41,749 nucleotides of DNA, from positions 1 through 41,749 of the forward strand of contig SAAL01000022.1 of assembly GCA_009929445.1 (NCBI GenBank). The letters run 5' to 3'. This document shows, piece by piece, positions 1-9,537 of this stretch. The notes beneath the pieces are model-generated. The model saw only the letters and a list, made by a program, of their open reading frames with translations, had not been told where the DNA came from and did not search any database. The DNA is from Bacteroidia bacterium (GTDB taxonomy: Bacteria; Bacteroidota; Bacteroidia; Bacteroidales; Paludibacteraceae). The position numbers and the translations under genes were made by a program. How positions within the stretch are numbered: the first letter of the stretch is position 1; each line of letters begins with the position of its first letter.

Positions 1-1362
1 TACTGAACCGCAATCGAGGTGATCGCGGCCAATCACAATCGGCGCTTTCACTTTTCCTTCACGAACAAGTTTGTTAAACATCAATCCCGCTTTTTCGCGT
101 TCGCCCATACCCAGCCAGCAGATGCGGCTCGGCAAGCCCTGAAAAGCCACTTTTTGCTGAGCTTCGTCGAGCCATTTGATGAGATGTGTATTTTCGGGAA
201 ATAATTCCATCAAAGCGCGATCGGTGGTGAAAATATCTTCCGGATCGCCGGAAAGTGCGGCCCAGCGGAACGGACCTTTGCCGTCGCAGAAAAGCGGACG
301 GATAAATTTCGGTACAAAACCCTCAAAGCCGAACGCATTTTCGCAGCCACCCTGGCGGGCAAATTCACGCAGGTTGTTTCCGTAATCGAAGGTAATACTG
401 CCCCGTTTTTGCATTTCGAGCATATAGCCGACATGCCGTGCCATACTTCTCAATGAACGATTTTTGTATCCTTCGGGATTTGTTTTTCTCAATTTCAACG
501 CTTCTTCAAGCGTCAGTCCGTTGGGAACATAGCCGTTCAGTGGATCGTGCGCCGATGTCTGATCGGTCAGAATATCGGGTATCAGGTTGTCTTTCAGCAA
601 TTTTCCGAGCGTGTCGCCGATATCGCCCACCAATCCGATGGAGGTGTTTTCACCCTTTTCCACCGCATCTTTCAACCATGCCACCGCTTCATCATAGCTG
701 TAAGTCATCTTGTCGACGTATCGTGTTTCAAGTCGTTTTTTTATCCTTTCGGGGTCAACATCCACTCCCAGGTATGCTGCACCAGCCATAGTTGCTGCCA
801 ACGGCTGAGCTCCACTCATTCCACCCATTCCACCGGAGCAAATCCAGCGGTGTTTGAGGTCGCCGTTGAAATATTTCCGTCCGGCTTCGGCAAAAGTTTC
901 GTATGTTCCCTGTAAAATTCCCTGCGATCCGATATAAATCCAGCTTCCGGCCGTCATCTGTCCGTACATCATCAGTCCGCGCGCTTTCAATTCTTCGAAA
1001 TGTTCCCATGTTGCCCATGCCGGAACCAGATTGCTGTTGGCAATCAGTACCCGCGGTGCTTGCGGATGTGTTCTCACCAATCCGATGGGTTTTCCGGATT
1101 GTACAAGCAAGGAATGATTTTCGTCCAGATCCAACAAAATTCGGATAATCTCACGAAGAGCGTCCGGATTTCGGGCTGCTTGTCCCGTTCCGCCATAAAC
1201 GATTAAGTTGGCAGGATCTTCTGCCACTTCACTGTCGAGATTGTTGAGCAGCATGCGCAAAGGTGCTTCCGTCTGCCAGCTTTTTGCGTGAAGATTGCTT
1301 CCGCGGGGTGCCCGATAATGCGGATGGGAAGCATAAGTTTCAATAAATTCGGTGTAGTTCAT
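1..1362 (-). CDS. hutU: Urocanate hydratase, C-terminus cut by window edge
   Basis: Second step of histidine degradation: NAD-dependent hydration of urocanate to imidazolonepropionate, in the cytoplasm. The frame is open from the ATG at 1360-1362 to base 1, giving 454 codons. Recognisable blocks are [11 protein letters not shown] (about residue 56), [53 protein letters not shown], and near the visible end [14 protein letters not shown], which carries the conserved active-site-region cysteine, then [11 protein letters not shown]. It resembles the longer (roughly 670-residue) Bacteroidetes form, so about a third is missing beyond base 1 (length from memory of the family). It follows hutH on the same strand after a 181-nt gap that contains two GC-rich palindromic elements. 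Further hut genes may lie outside the window (inference). Confidence 0.95.
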   Translation of the reverse strand, partial: MNYTEFIETYASHPHYRAPRGSNLHAKSWQTEAPLRMLLNNLDSEVAEDPANLIVYGGTGQAARNPDALREIIRILLDLDENHSLLVQSGKPIGLVRTHPQAPRVLIANSNLVPAWATWEHFEELKARGLMMYGQMTAGSWIYIGSQGILQGTYETFAEAGRKYFNGDLKHRWICSGGMGGMSGAQPLAATMAGAAYLGVDVDPERIKKRLETRYVDKMTYSYDEAVAWLKDAVEKGENTSIGLVGDIGDTLGKLLKDNLIPDILTDQTSAHDPLNGYVPNGLTLEEALKLRKTNPEGYKNRSLRSMARHVGYMLEMQKRGSITFDYGNNLREFARQGGCENAFGFEGFVPKFIRPLFCDGKGPFRWAALSGDPEDIFTTDRALMELFPENTHLIKWLDEAQQKVAFQGLPSRICWLGMGEREKAGLMFNKLVREGKVKAPIVIGRDHLDCGSV

Positions 1363-1368
1363 AGAGTT

Positions 1369-1394
1369 GCCCCCTAACCCCCTGAAGGGGGAAT
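1369..1394 (+). repeat. GC-rich palindromic intergenic element, copy 1
   Basis: A C-run followed by a G-run (GCCCCCTAACCCCCTGAAGG, then GGGAA), with a further GCAAGGGGGTTGC at about 1408-1420. It closely matches the element inside the permease gene at 27564-27590 and, inverted, the element at 1516-1541. Elements of this look are common between Bacteroidetes genes (from memory). It could form a hairpin between hutH and hutU. Confidence 0.6.
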
Positions 1395-1515
1395 AATGAA
1401 TGATACGCAAGGGGGTTGCGGTTTATATGTTATACTATTTTTTCAAATTTCAAATTTTGTGTAATTTTTAAAAATTCGTGAAAATCTGCTCAATCCGCAT
1501 TGTCTGTGTCCCAAA

Positions 1516-1541
1516 ATTCCCCTTTAGGGGCAAGGGGTTGC
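1516..1541 (-). repeat. GC-rich palindromic intergenic element, copy 2 (inverted)
   Basis: CCCCTTTAGGGGCAAGGGG on the plus strand; on the minus strand it reads GCAACCCCTTGCCCCTAAAG followed by GGGAA, the same pattern as 1369-1394 in opposite orientation. It begins only 3 nt past the hutH stop codon, so it could act as a 3'-end hairpin for hutH within a hut transcript. Confidence 0.55.
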
Positions 1542-1543
1542 AT

Positions 1544-3124
1544 TTACAAGCCAAACACTTCATCCGTTTCATTTTTTAAATCAATCCGGTGTTTTTTAGC
1601 TGTGGCGTTTAGGCGATGGATGATTTCTTTGGATTGAAGCAATTTGATGGCTTTTTCGATGTCGCCGTAAAATAGTCGGTCGGTATCTGCAAAGCTGATA
1701 TGTTCACGAATAAGGTCGTGCATTTCATCAAGCAGGATATTCGATTTCATCGGTTTGCGAAAATCGAAACCTTGTGCTGCCGTAAGCATTTCGATAGCTA
1801 AGATTTTTTCCAGGTTTTCCACAATCCGCAGACTTTTCCGCACTGCCACAGAGCCCATGCTCACGTGATCTTCCTGACCAAGCGATGTGGGAATGCTGTC
1901 GGCACTTGCCGGAAAACAAAGCGATTTATTTTCACTGACCAGGGCTGCCGTGCTGTATTGCAATATCATAAAACCGGAATTTAAGCCCGTGTGTTCCATC
2001 AGCAACTTTGGCAAGCCGGGCACACTTTCCATCATCGAAAGATAGATACGGCGGTCGGATATATTGCCCAGTTCGGCAGCTGCAAGTCCGGCATAATCAA
2101 TCGGCAAAGCAATGGGCTGTCCGTGAAAATGCCCGCCACTGATGGTTTTATCTTCGCTGAAAATAATCGGATTGTCGGTAACGGAATTGATTTCGGTGAG
2201 AATGGTTTCTTTCAGATGCAGCCAGGCATTGCGCGAAGCGCCGTGAACCTGCGGAATACAGCGTAATGAATACGGATCCTGTACGCGGTTGCATTTTTTG
2301 TGTGATTTCACAATCTCGGAGTGAGAGAGCAACATCCGCATACGCAAAGCTACATAAATTCCGCCCGAATGCGGACGAAGCTGATGTAATTCTTCGTCAA
2401 AAGGCTTAATCGATCCCATCATCGCCTCTAAATTCATGGCAGCGATAATATCAGCATGATCCAGGCAGTTTTGCAGTTTTTCAAGCAACAGAATGGCATG
2501 AGCCGCCATGAACTGTGTGCCGTTTATCAATGCCAAACCTTCTTTCGGCCCCAAATCCACCGGTTTCATGTCAAGCCTCTTCAATACAACATCCATAGGC
2601 ACTTGTTCATCGTTGTACCACACTTTTCCCATTCCAATTAAAGGAAGGAATAAATGTGAAAGCGGAGCCAGATCGCCCGAAGCGCCCACAGAACCCTGTT
2701 CCGGAACGCAGGGAATAATGTCATTTTCAATATGCCACAAAATACGCTCAACTGTTTCAACGGCTATTCCCGAATAACCTTTGCAAAGCGCGTGAAGTTT
2801 CAGTATCAGCATCAGTTTGGCAATTTCCTTATCAATAAAATTGCCAACTCCCACGCTGTGGCTCATTAGCAGATTGTATTGCAGCTTTTTGGTGTCTTCC
2901 TTGCTTATCAGCGAAGTACAAAGTGGCCCGAAACCGGTATTGATGCCGTACACCACTTTTTTCTTATGGACAATTTTAAGTACCACATCACGATTGGCCT
3001 GTACACGGGATATGGTTTCAGGAGTGAGAACGCCTTTAATATTGTTGCGGGCAAGCTTCAGCGCTGTGCCAATGGTAAGAAAATCTTCGCCGAAGCGAAA
3101 GATATTGGATTTGTGTGTTTTCAT
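1544..3124 (-). CDS. hutH: Histidine ammonia-lyase
   Basis: Removes ammonia from L-histidine to give urocanate, the entry step of histidine catabolism. The protein is 526 residues, near the usual 500-510 with a modest C-terminal addition. The Ala-Ser-Gly triad that cyclises into the MIO cofactor is at 148-150 in GSVGASGDLAPLSH. The catalytic tyrosine region YGINTGFGPL is at 59-68, and NGTQFMAAHA follows in the usual position. No key residue appears to be missing. It is first in the visible hut pair and is followed by hutU on the same strand. A TATATTTG box about 110 nt upstream is the only promoter-like sequence seen. The start at 3124 fits the family N-terminus. Confidence 0.96.
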   Translation of the reverse strand: MKTHKSNIFRFGEDFLTIGTALKLARNNIKGVLTPETISRVQANRDVVLKIVHKKKVVYGINTGFGPLCTSLISKEDTKKLQYNLLMSHSVGVGNFIDKEIAKLMLILKLHALCKGYSGIAVETVERILWHIENDIIPCVPEQGSVGASGDLAPLSHLFLPLIGMGKVWYNDEQVPMDVVLKRLDMKPVDLGPKEGLALINGTQFMAAHAILLLEKLQNCLDHADIIAAMNLEAMMGSIKPFDEELHQLRPHSGGIYVALRMRMLLSHSEIVKSHKKCNRVQDPYSLRCIPQVHGASRNAWLHLKETILTEINSVTDNPIIFSEDKTISGGHFHGQPIALPIDYAGLAAAELGNISDRRIYLSMMESVPGLPKLLMEHTGLNSGFMILQYSTAALVSENKSLCFPASADSIPTSLGQEDHVSMGSVAVRKSLRIVENLEKILAIEMLTAAQGFDFRKPMKSNILLDEMHDLIREHISFADTDRLFYGDIEKAIKLLQSKEIIHRLNATAKKHRIDLKNETDEVFGL

Positions 3125-3233
3125 AAGTAAATGAAATGCCTCAAACCTGTAGCAGGTGGAATTTTTGAGTGTCTGGTAAAAGATCTGTACTAAAACAAAT
3201 CAAACTATAACGAATATAAATTCTATTTTAATG

Positions 3234-3241
3234 CAAATATA
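3234..3241 (-). promoter_or_regulatory. Candidate -7 box for hutH
   Basis: The minus strand reads TATATTTG followed by CA, matching the Bacteroidetes TAnnTTTG consensus. No convincing -33 TTTG is present at the expected distance, so support is moderate. Confidence 0.4.
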
Positions 3242-3287
3242 ATGAAAAGGTATTTGATTTTTCGGTTCGGGTCAATGAATTTTTACA

Positions 3288-4610
3288 TCAAATTTCTTTC
3301 TTTTGCCAGTTACCTTTCATCAGATACCAGTATGCCATCAGTCCGATTACAGTCCAGTACACAAATTCCGACATCCAGACAATTTCTACCGAAGTCTGGA
3401 GAATTACGGCTGTGTAATACACATATACAATATAGAAAAACAGTGTGAGAAATTCAATAATAAACGCCGATTTTGTATTTCCTGTACCGGAGATAACACT
3501 AAACAGAATACTGCCGACACCGCAAAAAACCATAGCAACAGAAACTACCCGCAGTGTGGGAATAGTGGCGCTCACAAGATCGGAATTATTGGTATAAATA
3601 CGTGCAAATAGTTCCGGAAATGCGAATGTGAAAAACATAAGCGGAAGCAAAATTACAAGAACAATCTTCAGTATTTTCATCATGAAAGGAATGACCTGTT
3701 CTTTATGACCTTCGCCTATCATATTGCTAACCAGCGTATTGACGGTAGTGGAAAGCGCCGATCCGGGAATCATCAGCAGTATGTAAAGGCTTCTGCCAAT
3801 GTTGGTTACCGCCAGTGGCCGCTCGCCAAGCCGTTCGATAAAAATGAAAAACATAAACCACGTGGAAATAGAAATAAAATACTGAAACATAATGAAAACG
3901 GACAAACTCAGTATTTTTCCAATGGTATGAAAATCAATTTTTCTGAATACAAACAAATGAAAAATGTGCTTGTCGTCCTGTTTCAGGGTAACAATTATAA
4001 AATAAATCAAAGTAGTGAATTCGGCTATTGCAGATGCAATAGCTGCGCCGGCAATGCCCCATTCCGGAAAACCGAATTTGCCGAAAATAAGCAGATAATC
4101 AAGCACGATATTGGTGAGAGCGGTAATGACAGCCGAAACGGTAAGTACTTTGGTGCGTGTAATGCCAACAAAAAATGCACGGAAAACTACATTGAGAAAC
4201 GAAAAGAAAAAACCGTAGATTCGCCAGTTGAGAAATTCAATAGATGCCTGATATATATGATCCGAATGAACCAAAAAGCGTATCAGATCCGGTATAAATA
4301 TAGCGGAGAGAATGAAAATGGCTGTGGCAATCAGAAAGTTAAATATAAGTGCATTGTTAAAAATGGGCCCGATTTCACCGAAATTTTTCTCTCCATTTCG
4401 TCGCGCTATCAGGATTTGCGCACCCTGACTGAAACCAAATCCCACAAAATAAATGGCTATGTAAAACACACCGCCTATGGCCGATGCACCCAGCGCTACC
4501 TCGCTTACACGTCCCAAAAATGCAGTATCCGTTACGTTGACAATGTTTTGAGCTATCAGCGTAAGAAAAATGGGGTAGGTAACTTTGAATATTTTTTTGT
4601 TGGAATACAT
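3288..4610 (-). CDS. MATE family multidrug/Na+-coupled exporter
   Basis: A 440-residue integral membrane protein with about 12 hydrophobic segments. The N-terminus KIFKVTYPIFLTLIAQNIVNVTDTAFLGR matches the first helix and the NVTDTAFLGR block of the MatE family, and a second half of similar design begins around residue 230, as in the two-repeat MATE fold. The family exports organic cations or other metabolites using sodium or proton gradients; the substrate cannot be told from sequence. It has its own -7 box at 4630-4637 just past the terminator of the upstream antiporter gene, so it is probably transcribed alone. Confidence 0.9.
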   Translation of the reverse strand: MYSNKKIFKVTYPIFLTLIAQNIVNVTDTAFLGRVSEVALGASAIGGVFYIAIYFVGFGFSQGAQILIARRNGEKNFGEIGPIFNNALIFNFLIATAIFILSAIFIPDLIRFLVHSDHIYQASIEFLNWRIYGFFFSFLNVVFRAFFVGITRTKVLTVSAVITALTNIVLDYLLIFGKFGFPEWGIAGAAIASAIAEFTTLIYFIIVTLKQDDKHIFHLFVFRKIDFHTIGKILSLSVFIMFQYFISISTWFMFFIFIERLGERPLAVTNIGRSLYILLMIPGSALSTTVNTLVSNMIGEGHKEQVIPFMMKILKIVLVILLPLMFFTFAFPELFARIYTNNSDLVSATIPTLRVVSVAMVFCGVGSILFSVISGTGNTKSAFIIEFLTLFFYIVYVYYTAVILQTSVEIVWMSEFVYWTVIGLMAYWYLMKGNWQKKEI

Positions 4611-4629
4611 AGTTTCATTCAGAATGATA

Positions 4630-4637
4630 CAAAGGTA
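4630..4637 (-). promoter_or_regulatory. Candidate -7 box for the MATE gene
   Basis: The minus strand reads TACCTTTG, a consensus Bacteroidetes -7 element, 20 nt before the start codon. Its -33 region would overlap the terminator hairpin of the preceding gene. Confidence 0.5.
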
Positions 4638-4651
4638 TAAAATTAACCATG

Positions 4652-4680
4652 AAAAAAGGCTGTCATTTTTACTGACAGCC
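4652..4680 (-). terminator. Rho-independent terminator after nhaD
   Basis: Perfect 8-bp stem GGCTGTCA/TGACAGCC with a 7-nt loop. On the minus strand it is followed by six T residues. It lies 20 nt past the nhaD stop. Confidence 0.85.
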
Positions 4681-4700
4681 CTGATTTATGTTGAATTTTA

Positions 4701-6002
4701 TTAATGGTAAAATGCTCCGTGCGAAAAATAGTATTCAACTATATAGAAGGCCGCTCCGGCCAAATATCCGAGCAGTGCCAGCCAGCTGATTTTTTTTACA
4801 TACCAGAAAAAGTTGATTTTCTCCATGCCCATGGCAGCCACACCGGCTGCCGAGCCGATGATGAGAATGCTTCCTCCCGTTCCGGCACAGTATGCCAGAA
4901 ATTCCCACAGGTAATGATCCATCGGGAACTGCGCTAAATCATACATCCCCTGTGTAGCTGCTACCAGCGGCACATTATCAATGATTGCCGAAGCAAGACC
5001 AATGGCAATAACGATGAAATTCAAATTACCAATCTTTTCGTCGAGGAATTGCGAAAGCGTATGTAATATTCCGGACACTTCAAGTGAAGCTACTGCCAGT
5101 AATATACCCAGGAAGAAAAGAATACTTGGCAGGTCAATGCGTGTAAGCACATCTGTCACGGTGCGGCGTTTTCCGTTTTCCGGTTGGTCTTCAGTATGAT
5201 TTCGGTGCATGATATCCGTCACAATCCATAAAACACCCAATCCGAGCATCATTCCCATAAACGGTGGCAGATGGGTCAGGGTCTTGAAAATGGGAACCAT
5301 AATCAACATACTCAATCCTAAAATCAGGATAATGGATTGTTGTCTTCGTGAAAGCTCCTTGTATGTTTCTGTTGCCAGGAAAGGACGCTCTACGCGGCCT
5401 TTCATCGTAAGCGATAGTACTCCGAGCGGAATAGCCAGGCTGATGAAACTGGGGGCAAACAAGCGTGCCATAACATTGAATGCCGAAATTTGCCCCCCTA
5501 TCCAAAGCATGGTGGTAGTGACATCGCCTATCGGACTCCAGGCACCTCCGGCGTTGGCAGCTATCACCACAATTCCGACATAGAAAAGCCTTGTTTCATG
5601 ATCTTTTATCAGTTTGCGAAGCAATGATACCATTACTATCGTTGTTGTCAGGTTGTCCAGTACGGCTGAAAGAAAAAATGTTAAAATACCGATTATCCAG
5701 AGTAAACTCACTTTTTTTGTCTGAGTAATCCGTTCGGTGATGACCTCAAATCCGTTGTAAGTGTCGATGAGTTCGACGATTGTCATAGCTCCCATCAGGA
5801 AAAACAGTATACTCGAAATATCACCCAGGTGTTTCAGAAGCTCTTCGTTCACCAAATGCGTGTCCGACTGGGAAACAATGTAAATTACCCACAACACCAC
5901 ACCGGTGATCAGTGCCGAAGCAGTTTTGTTAATTTTGATATTATGCTCCAGGGCAATGGCAGCATAACCAATTACAAATAAGATGATAATAATTGTTATC
6001 AT
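4701..6002 (-). CDS. nhaD: NhaD-type Na+/H+ antiporter
   Basis: A 433-residue membrane protein of the ion-transporter superfamily that exchanges cytoplasmic sodium for protons at the inner membrane. It helps sodium tolerance and alkaline-pH homeostasis. Diagnostic blocks include LFFLMGAMTIVELIDTYNGF (about 66-85), LSAVLDNLTTTIVMVSLLRKL with the Asp-Asn and Thr-rich helix, NAGGAWSPIGDVTTTMLWI, and near the C-terminus IDNVPLVAATQGMYDL and GTGGSILIIGSAAGVAAMG. The length is typical. It is probably expressed on its own, with a strong terminator downstream and 117 nt separating it from lepA. No clear promoter box was found in that gap. It sits close to other sodium- or alkaline-linked genes (oadB, terC, popT). 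Confidence 0.93.
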   Translation of the reverse strand: MITIIIILFVIGYAAIALEHNIKINKTASALITGVVLWVIYIVSQSDTHLVNEELLKHLGDISSILFFLMGAMTIVELIDTYNGFEVITERITQTKKVSLLWIIGILTFFLSAVLDNLTTTIVMVSLLRKLIKDHETRLFYVGIVVIAANAGGAWSPIGDVTTTMLWIGGQISAFNVMARLFAPSFISLAIPLGVLSLTMKGRVERPFLATETYKELSRRQQSIILILGLSMLIMVPIFKTLTHLPPFMGMMLGLGVLWIVTDIMHRNHTEDQPENGKRRTVTDVLTRIDLPSILFFLGILLAVASLEVSGILHTLSQFLDEKIGNLNFIVIAIGLASAIIDNVPLVAATQGMYDLAQFPMDHYLWEFLAYCAGTGGSILIIGSAAGVAAMGMEKINFFWYVKKISWLALLGYLAGAAFYIVEYYFSHGAFYH

Positions 6003-6119
6003 GCAGTTAATAAGTTAGTTATAATTTAAAATAGAGTTTTCTGAGTGTTATATGTATAATATAAAATTGAGTTTTCAAAAAAATAGCCGGTTGAAGCATT
6101 TTCTTAGAAAATCAGTTTA

Positions 6120-7907
6120 TTAATCCAGTTTCAGTACTGCCAGGAAAGCTTTCTGTGGAACTTCCACCGAGCCGATTTGTTTCATCCGTTTTTTCCCTTT
6201 TTTCTGTTTTTCGAGCAATTTTCTTTTCCGGGTCACATCACCTCCGTAACATTTGGCTGTCACGTCTTTGCGCACGGCTTTGATGGTTTCACGGGCAATG
6301 ATTTTAGCTCCGATGGCTGCCTGTACCGCTATGTCAAATTGCTGACGGGGAATGAGTTCGCTCAGTTTTTCGCACATCCTTCTGCCCAGACTCACTGCAT
6401 TATCAAAGTGAATGAGCGACGAGAGCGCATCTACCGATTCGCCGTTGAGCAAAATATCCAGTTTTACCAGCTTTGAAGGCCGCCAGCCGTTCATGTGATA
6501 ATCGAATGAAGCATAGCCTTTGGAAATGCTTTTCAGCTTGTCGTAAAAATCGAACACGATTTCGCCAAGCGGCAGGTCGTAAATGATTTCAATCCGGTTG
6601 CCCGAAACATATTCCTGTTTGATCAGTTCACCCCGTTTACCCAGACAAAGAGTCATAATCTGACCGATATAATCCGTTCGGGTAATCACCGAAGCCCGGA
6701 TGTAGGGTTCTTCGATGGTGTCAATTGCCATAATATCGGGCAGTCCGGCCGGATTGTGCACTTCGAGCAGTTCGCCTTTTTTGGTGTGAACCTTATACGA
6801 AACGTTTGGTACTGTGGTGATTACATTCATGTCAAACTCACGGTCAAGACGTTCCTGGATAATCTCCATGTGAAGCAGACCTAAAAATCCGCAACGAAAA
6901 CCAAAGCCGAGTGCCACCGAGGATTCCGGCTCGAAAGTAAGCGAAGCATCGTTAAGCTGGAGTTTTTCAAGTGATGATCTCAAGTCCTCAAAATCTTCGG
7001 CTTCAATGGGATATACCCCGGCGAAAACCATCGGCTTTACTTCCTCAAAACCGGATATGGCTTTTTCGCACGGTCGTTTTACGTGGGTAATTGTATCGCC
7101 CACTTTCACTTCCTTCGAAGTTTTGATGCCGGAAATGATGTAACCTACATTGCCGGCACTCAACGTATCGGCGGGCGACATGTCCAGTTTCAAAACGCCA
7201 ATTTCATCCGCATTATACTCTTTACCGGTATTCACAAATTTCACCAGATCGCCTTTTTTGATGGTTCCGTTCTCAATTTTGAAGTAAGCAATAATTCCGC
7301 GGAACGGATTGAACACCGAATCAAAAATCAACGCCTGCAGCGGAGCATCCGGTTCGCCTTTGGGAGCCGGAATACGTTCTACAATGGCAGCCAGAATTTC
7401 CTCTATCCCCATTCCGGTTTTACCGCTCGCACGGATTATTTCTTCCGGCTTACAGCCAAGCAGATCCACTATCTGGTCTTCCACTTCCTCGGGCATAGCG
7501 CTGTCCATGTCCATTTTGTTCATCACCGGGATAATTTCCAGATCGTGCTCTATGGCCATGTAAAGATTGGAAATTGTCTGTGCCTGAATGCCCTGTGTAG
7601 CATCAATAATGAGCAGAGCCCCTTCGCAGGCAGCTATGGAGCGCGATACTTCATACGAAAAATCCACGTGTCCCGGGGTGTCAATCAGATTGAGCGTATA
7701 TATTTCATCCTGACAGGCGTATTTCATCTGTATGGCGTGGCTCTTGATAGTGATACCCCGCTCACGCTCCAGATCCATATTATCAAGCACCTGAGCCTGC
7801 ATATCTTTCCCCGAAACAGTCTGGGTAAACTCCAGAAGCCGGTCGGCTAGTGTACTCTTGCCGTGATCAATATGCGCTATGATGCAAAAATTTCGTATAT
7901 TATTCAT
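6120..7907 (-). CDS. lepA: Elongation factor 4 (LepA), ribosomal back-translocase GTPase
   Basis: A translational GTPase that binds ribosomes and acts in elongation quality control or assembly. The length of 595 residues is standard. The P-loop AHIDHGKST is at residues 11-19, G3 is DTPGHVDF, and G4 is NKMDMD, a slight variant of NKxD. The EF-G-like domains and the LepA-specific C-terminal domain follow, with the lysine-rich tail ending in [26 protein letters not shown]. The start [17 protein letters not shown] fits the family. It is probably monocistronic: a terminator closes the upstream cluster and a TAATTTTG box lies 34-41 nt before the start. Confidence 0.97.
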   Translation of the reverse strand: MNNIRNFCIIAHIDHGKSTLADRLLEFTQTVSGKDMQAQVLDNMDLERERGITIKSHAIQMKYACQDEIYTLNLIDTPGHVDFSYEVSRSIAACEGALLIIDATQGIQAQTISNLYMAIEHDLEIIPVMNKMDMDSAMPEEVEDQIVDLLGCKPEEIIRASGKTGMGIEEILAAIVERIPAPKGEPDAPLQALIFDSVFNPFRGIIAYFKIENGTIKKGDLVKFVNTGKEYNADEIGVLKLDMSPADTLSAGNVGYIISGIKTSKEVKVGDTITHVKRPCEKAISGFEEVKPMVFAGVYPIEAEDFEDLRSSLEKLQLNDASLTFEPESSVALGFGFRCGFLGLLHMEIIQERLDREFDMNVITTVPNVSYKVHTKKGELLEVHNPAGLPDIMAIDTIEEPYIRASVITRTDYIGQIMTLCLGKRGELIKQEYVSGNRIEIIYDLPLGEIVFDFYDKLKSISKGYASFDYHMNGWRPSKLVKLDILLNGESVDALSSLIHFDNAVSLGRRMCEKLSELIPRQQFDIAVQAAIGAKIIARETIKAVRKDVTAKCYGGDVTRKRKLLEKQKKGKKRMKQIGSVEVPQKAFLAVLKLD

Positions 7908-7940
7908 TTATAATTATCTGTCTTTTCAGAAATGAGTGTG

Positions 7941-7948
7941 CAAAATTA
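7941..7948 (-). promoter_or_regulatory. Candidate -7 box for lepA
   Basis: The minus strand reads TAATTTTGCAC, a TAnnTTTG match. No clear -33 element was found. Confidence 0.4.
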
Positions 7949-8033
7949 CGAAAAAAAGTTTATTTAGCCTGCATACCTATACAAACTAACATGCAAAGTC
8001 GTTTTATTAAAACAGAAGAGAAGGATTTTTTTA

Positions 8034-8067
8034 AAAAACGATACCCGTAGTAATTAACCGCGGGTAT
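8034..8067 (-). terminator. Terminator after the terC-popT-oadB-oadG cluster
   Basis: Inverted repeat ATACCCG/CGGGTAT with a 13-nt loop. On the minus strand it is followed by CGTTTTTT. It lies 30 nt past the stop of the small OadG-related gene. Confidence 0.7.
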
Positions 8068-8097
8068 TGTCAAATTGTTCAGAAATAAGTATTCTGA

Positions 8098-8295
8098 TTA
8101 TTCAAATTCATCATCGCTGAATTCCACCGGTTTGTATTCCTGTTTCGGTGCTTCGGCAATCTGTTTTGTTTTTTTCTCGTTGGGGAAAAATTTATCCAAT
8201 CCCATGATTACAAAGTAAAAAACGGTCATGAAGATAAATACGCCGGCAATGCCAATGCCGGAAATTTCTAAGGCTTTATAAAAATCTGGACTCAT
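8098..8295 (-). CDS. OadG-related small subunit of a Na+-pumping decarboxylase
   Basis: A 65-residue protein with one transmembrane helix (about residues 13-33, GIGIAGVFIFMTVFYFVIMG), then LDKFFPNEKK and an acidic tail. The size, single helix and position directly after oadB (13 nt gap) match the small OadG/gamma-like subunits that help assemble oxaloacetate or methylmalonyl-CoA decarboxylase sodium pumps. Sequence conservation in this group is low, so the assignment rests mainly on context and topology. No metal-binding His-rich tail like that of classical OadG is visible. Confidence 0.75.
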   Translation of the reverse strand: MSPDFYKALEISGIGIAGVFIFMTVFYFVIMGLDKFFPNEKKTKQIAEAPKQEYKPVEFSDDEFE

Positions 8296-8308
8296 AGTTT
8301 TTTGTGTT

Positions 8309-9460
8309 TTAAGCGAATAATGGAACTAACATTAAAATAAGACCACCTACAATTACGGAGCCAATCTGTCCGCCTACATTGGCACTGATGGCAGGCATAA
8401 GCAGGAAGTTATGCGGATCTTCTTTCTGACCCATGCCGTGGATAACACGTGCCGACATCGGGAATGCAGAAATACCGCAAGCACCCACCATCGGATTGAT
8501 TTTCTTTTCATCCTTCAGGAATAAATTCATTACTTTGGCAAACAATACACCTCCCGCAGTATCAAATACAAAGGCAAAAATTCCTAATCCTAAAATTTTA
8601 ATTGTATCTATCGTTACAAAACGTTCGCCCGTCATGGTGCTTGCAATGGTTATACCAAGCAGAATTGTCACCAGGTTGGCCAGTTCTTTCTGAGCTGTTT
8701 GCGACAAACTGTTCAACACACCGCACTCACGGATCAGATTACCGAACATCAGGAATCCGATCAGAGCCAGCGAAGAAGGAGCAATTAATCCGGCCAGAAT
8801 CGTAACCATGATTGGGAACAGAATCAAAGCTGTTTTTGAAACTTTCTTGTTCGAATCAGAGGTCATGCGCATGAGTCTTTCTTTGCGTGAGGTAAGCAAT
8901 CTGACTACCGGAGGCTGGATAATTGGTACCAGAGCCATGTATGAATACGCTGCCACTGATATAGGGCCCAGCAGATTAGGCGCAAGAATGGATGATACGA
9001 TGATGGACGTAGGTCCGTCGGCAGCTCCGATAATGCCGATTGAAGCAGCTTCTTTCAGGTTAAATCCTACTGCAGTGGCAAATACCATGGTAACAAAAAT
9101 ACCAAATTGTGCAGCTGCGCCGAATAGCAACAACGAAGGCCGTTGGAAAAGAGGCGAAAAATCAATCATTGCACCGATGGCTACAAAGATGAGCAGAGGA
9201 AAGACTTCGGTAGCAATACCTGCCTTGAAAAATACATCCAAAGCTCCTTCGAGAGCTTTTCCGGTAGCAGGGTCAATCTGTGTCAGTGCAGCCGTAAATG
9301 GGATATTAACCAAAATTGCACCAAAACCCATCGGCAGCAGTAACGTAGGTTCGTATTGCTTTTTGATGGCCAAATAGATAAGCGTCAGCCCCACTGCAAT
9401 CATCACCAGATTTTGCCAGGTCATTCCCGCGATGGCGGGAAACAGTTGTGAAAGTTCCAT
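8309..9460 (-). CDS. oadB: Sodium-translocating decarboxylase beta subunit (OadB family)
   Basis: A 383-residue integral membrane subunit that couples decarboxylation of carboxybiotin to sodium export. Conserved blocks are FVAIGAMIDFSPLF, GIIGAADGPTSIIVSSILAPNLLGPISVAAYSYMALVPIIQPP, and near the C-terminus NPMVGACGISAFPMSARVIHGMGQ followed by PAISANVGGQIGSVI. Classical partners are a carboxyltransferase alpha subunit and a biotin carrier, but neither is encoded nearby; only the small OadG-related gene follows. The real substrate (oxaloacetate, methylmalonyl-CoA or glutaconyl-CoA) therefore cannot be read from this locus. It is probably cotranscribed with the DUF368 gene 77 nt upstream. Confidence 0.94.
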   Translation of the reverse strand: MELSQLFPAIAGMTWQNLVMIAVGLTLIYLAIKKQYEPTLLLPMGFGAILVNIPFTAALTQIDPATGKALEGALDVFFKAGIATEVFPLLIFVAIGAMIDFSPLFQRPSLLLFGAAAQFGIFVTMVFATAVGFNLKEAASIGIIGAADGPTSIIVSSILAPNLLGPISVAAYSYMALVPIIQPPVVRLLTSRKERLMRMTSDSNKKVSKTALILFPIMVTILAGLIAPSSLALIGFLMFGNLIRECGVLNSLSQTAQKELANLVTILLGITIASTMTGERFVTIDTIKILGLGIFAFVFDTAGGVLFAKVMNLFLKDEKKINPMVGACGISAFPMSARVIHGMGQKEDPHNFLLMPAISANVGGQIGSVIVGGLILMLVPLFA

Positions 9461-9537
9461 GATTTGTAATTTAATTTGTTTTAAAAAAATGTACGTTATG
9501 TTTTTTTTAGAATTCGAAAAAAATGATGTTTTTAAAA

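Noticed and set aside
3705..4640. A 311-codon open frame on the plus strand
   Set aside because: It is antisense to the MATE gene. Its translation is rich in Asn, Lys, Tyr and Cys and resembles no family, while the minus-strand frame is a clear MATE protein.
7083..7850. A 255-codon open frame on the plus strand
   Set aside because: It is antisense to lepA, whose frame is unambiguous. The translated product is His- and Phe-rich with no recognisable motif.
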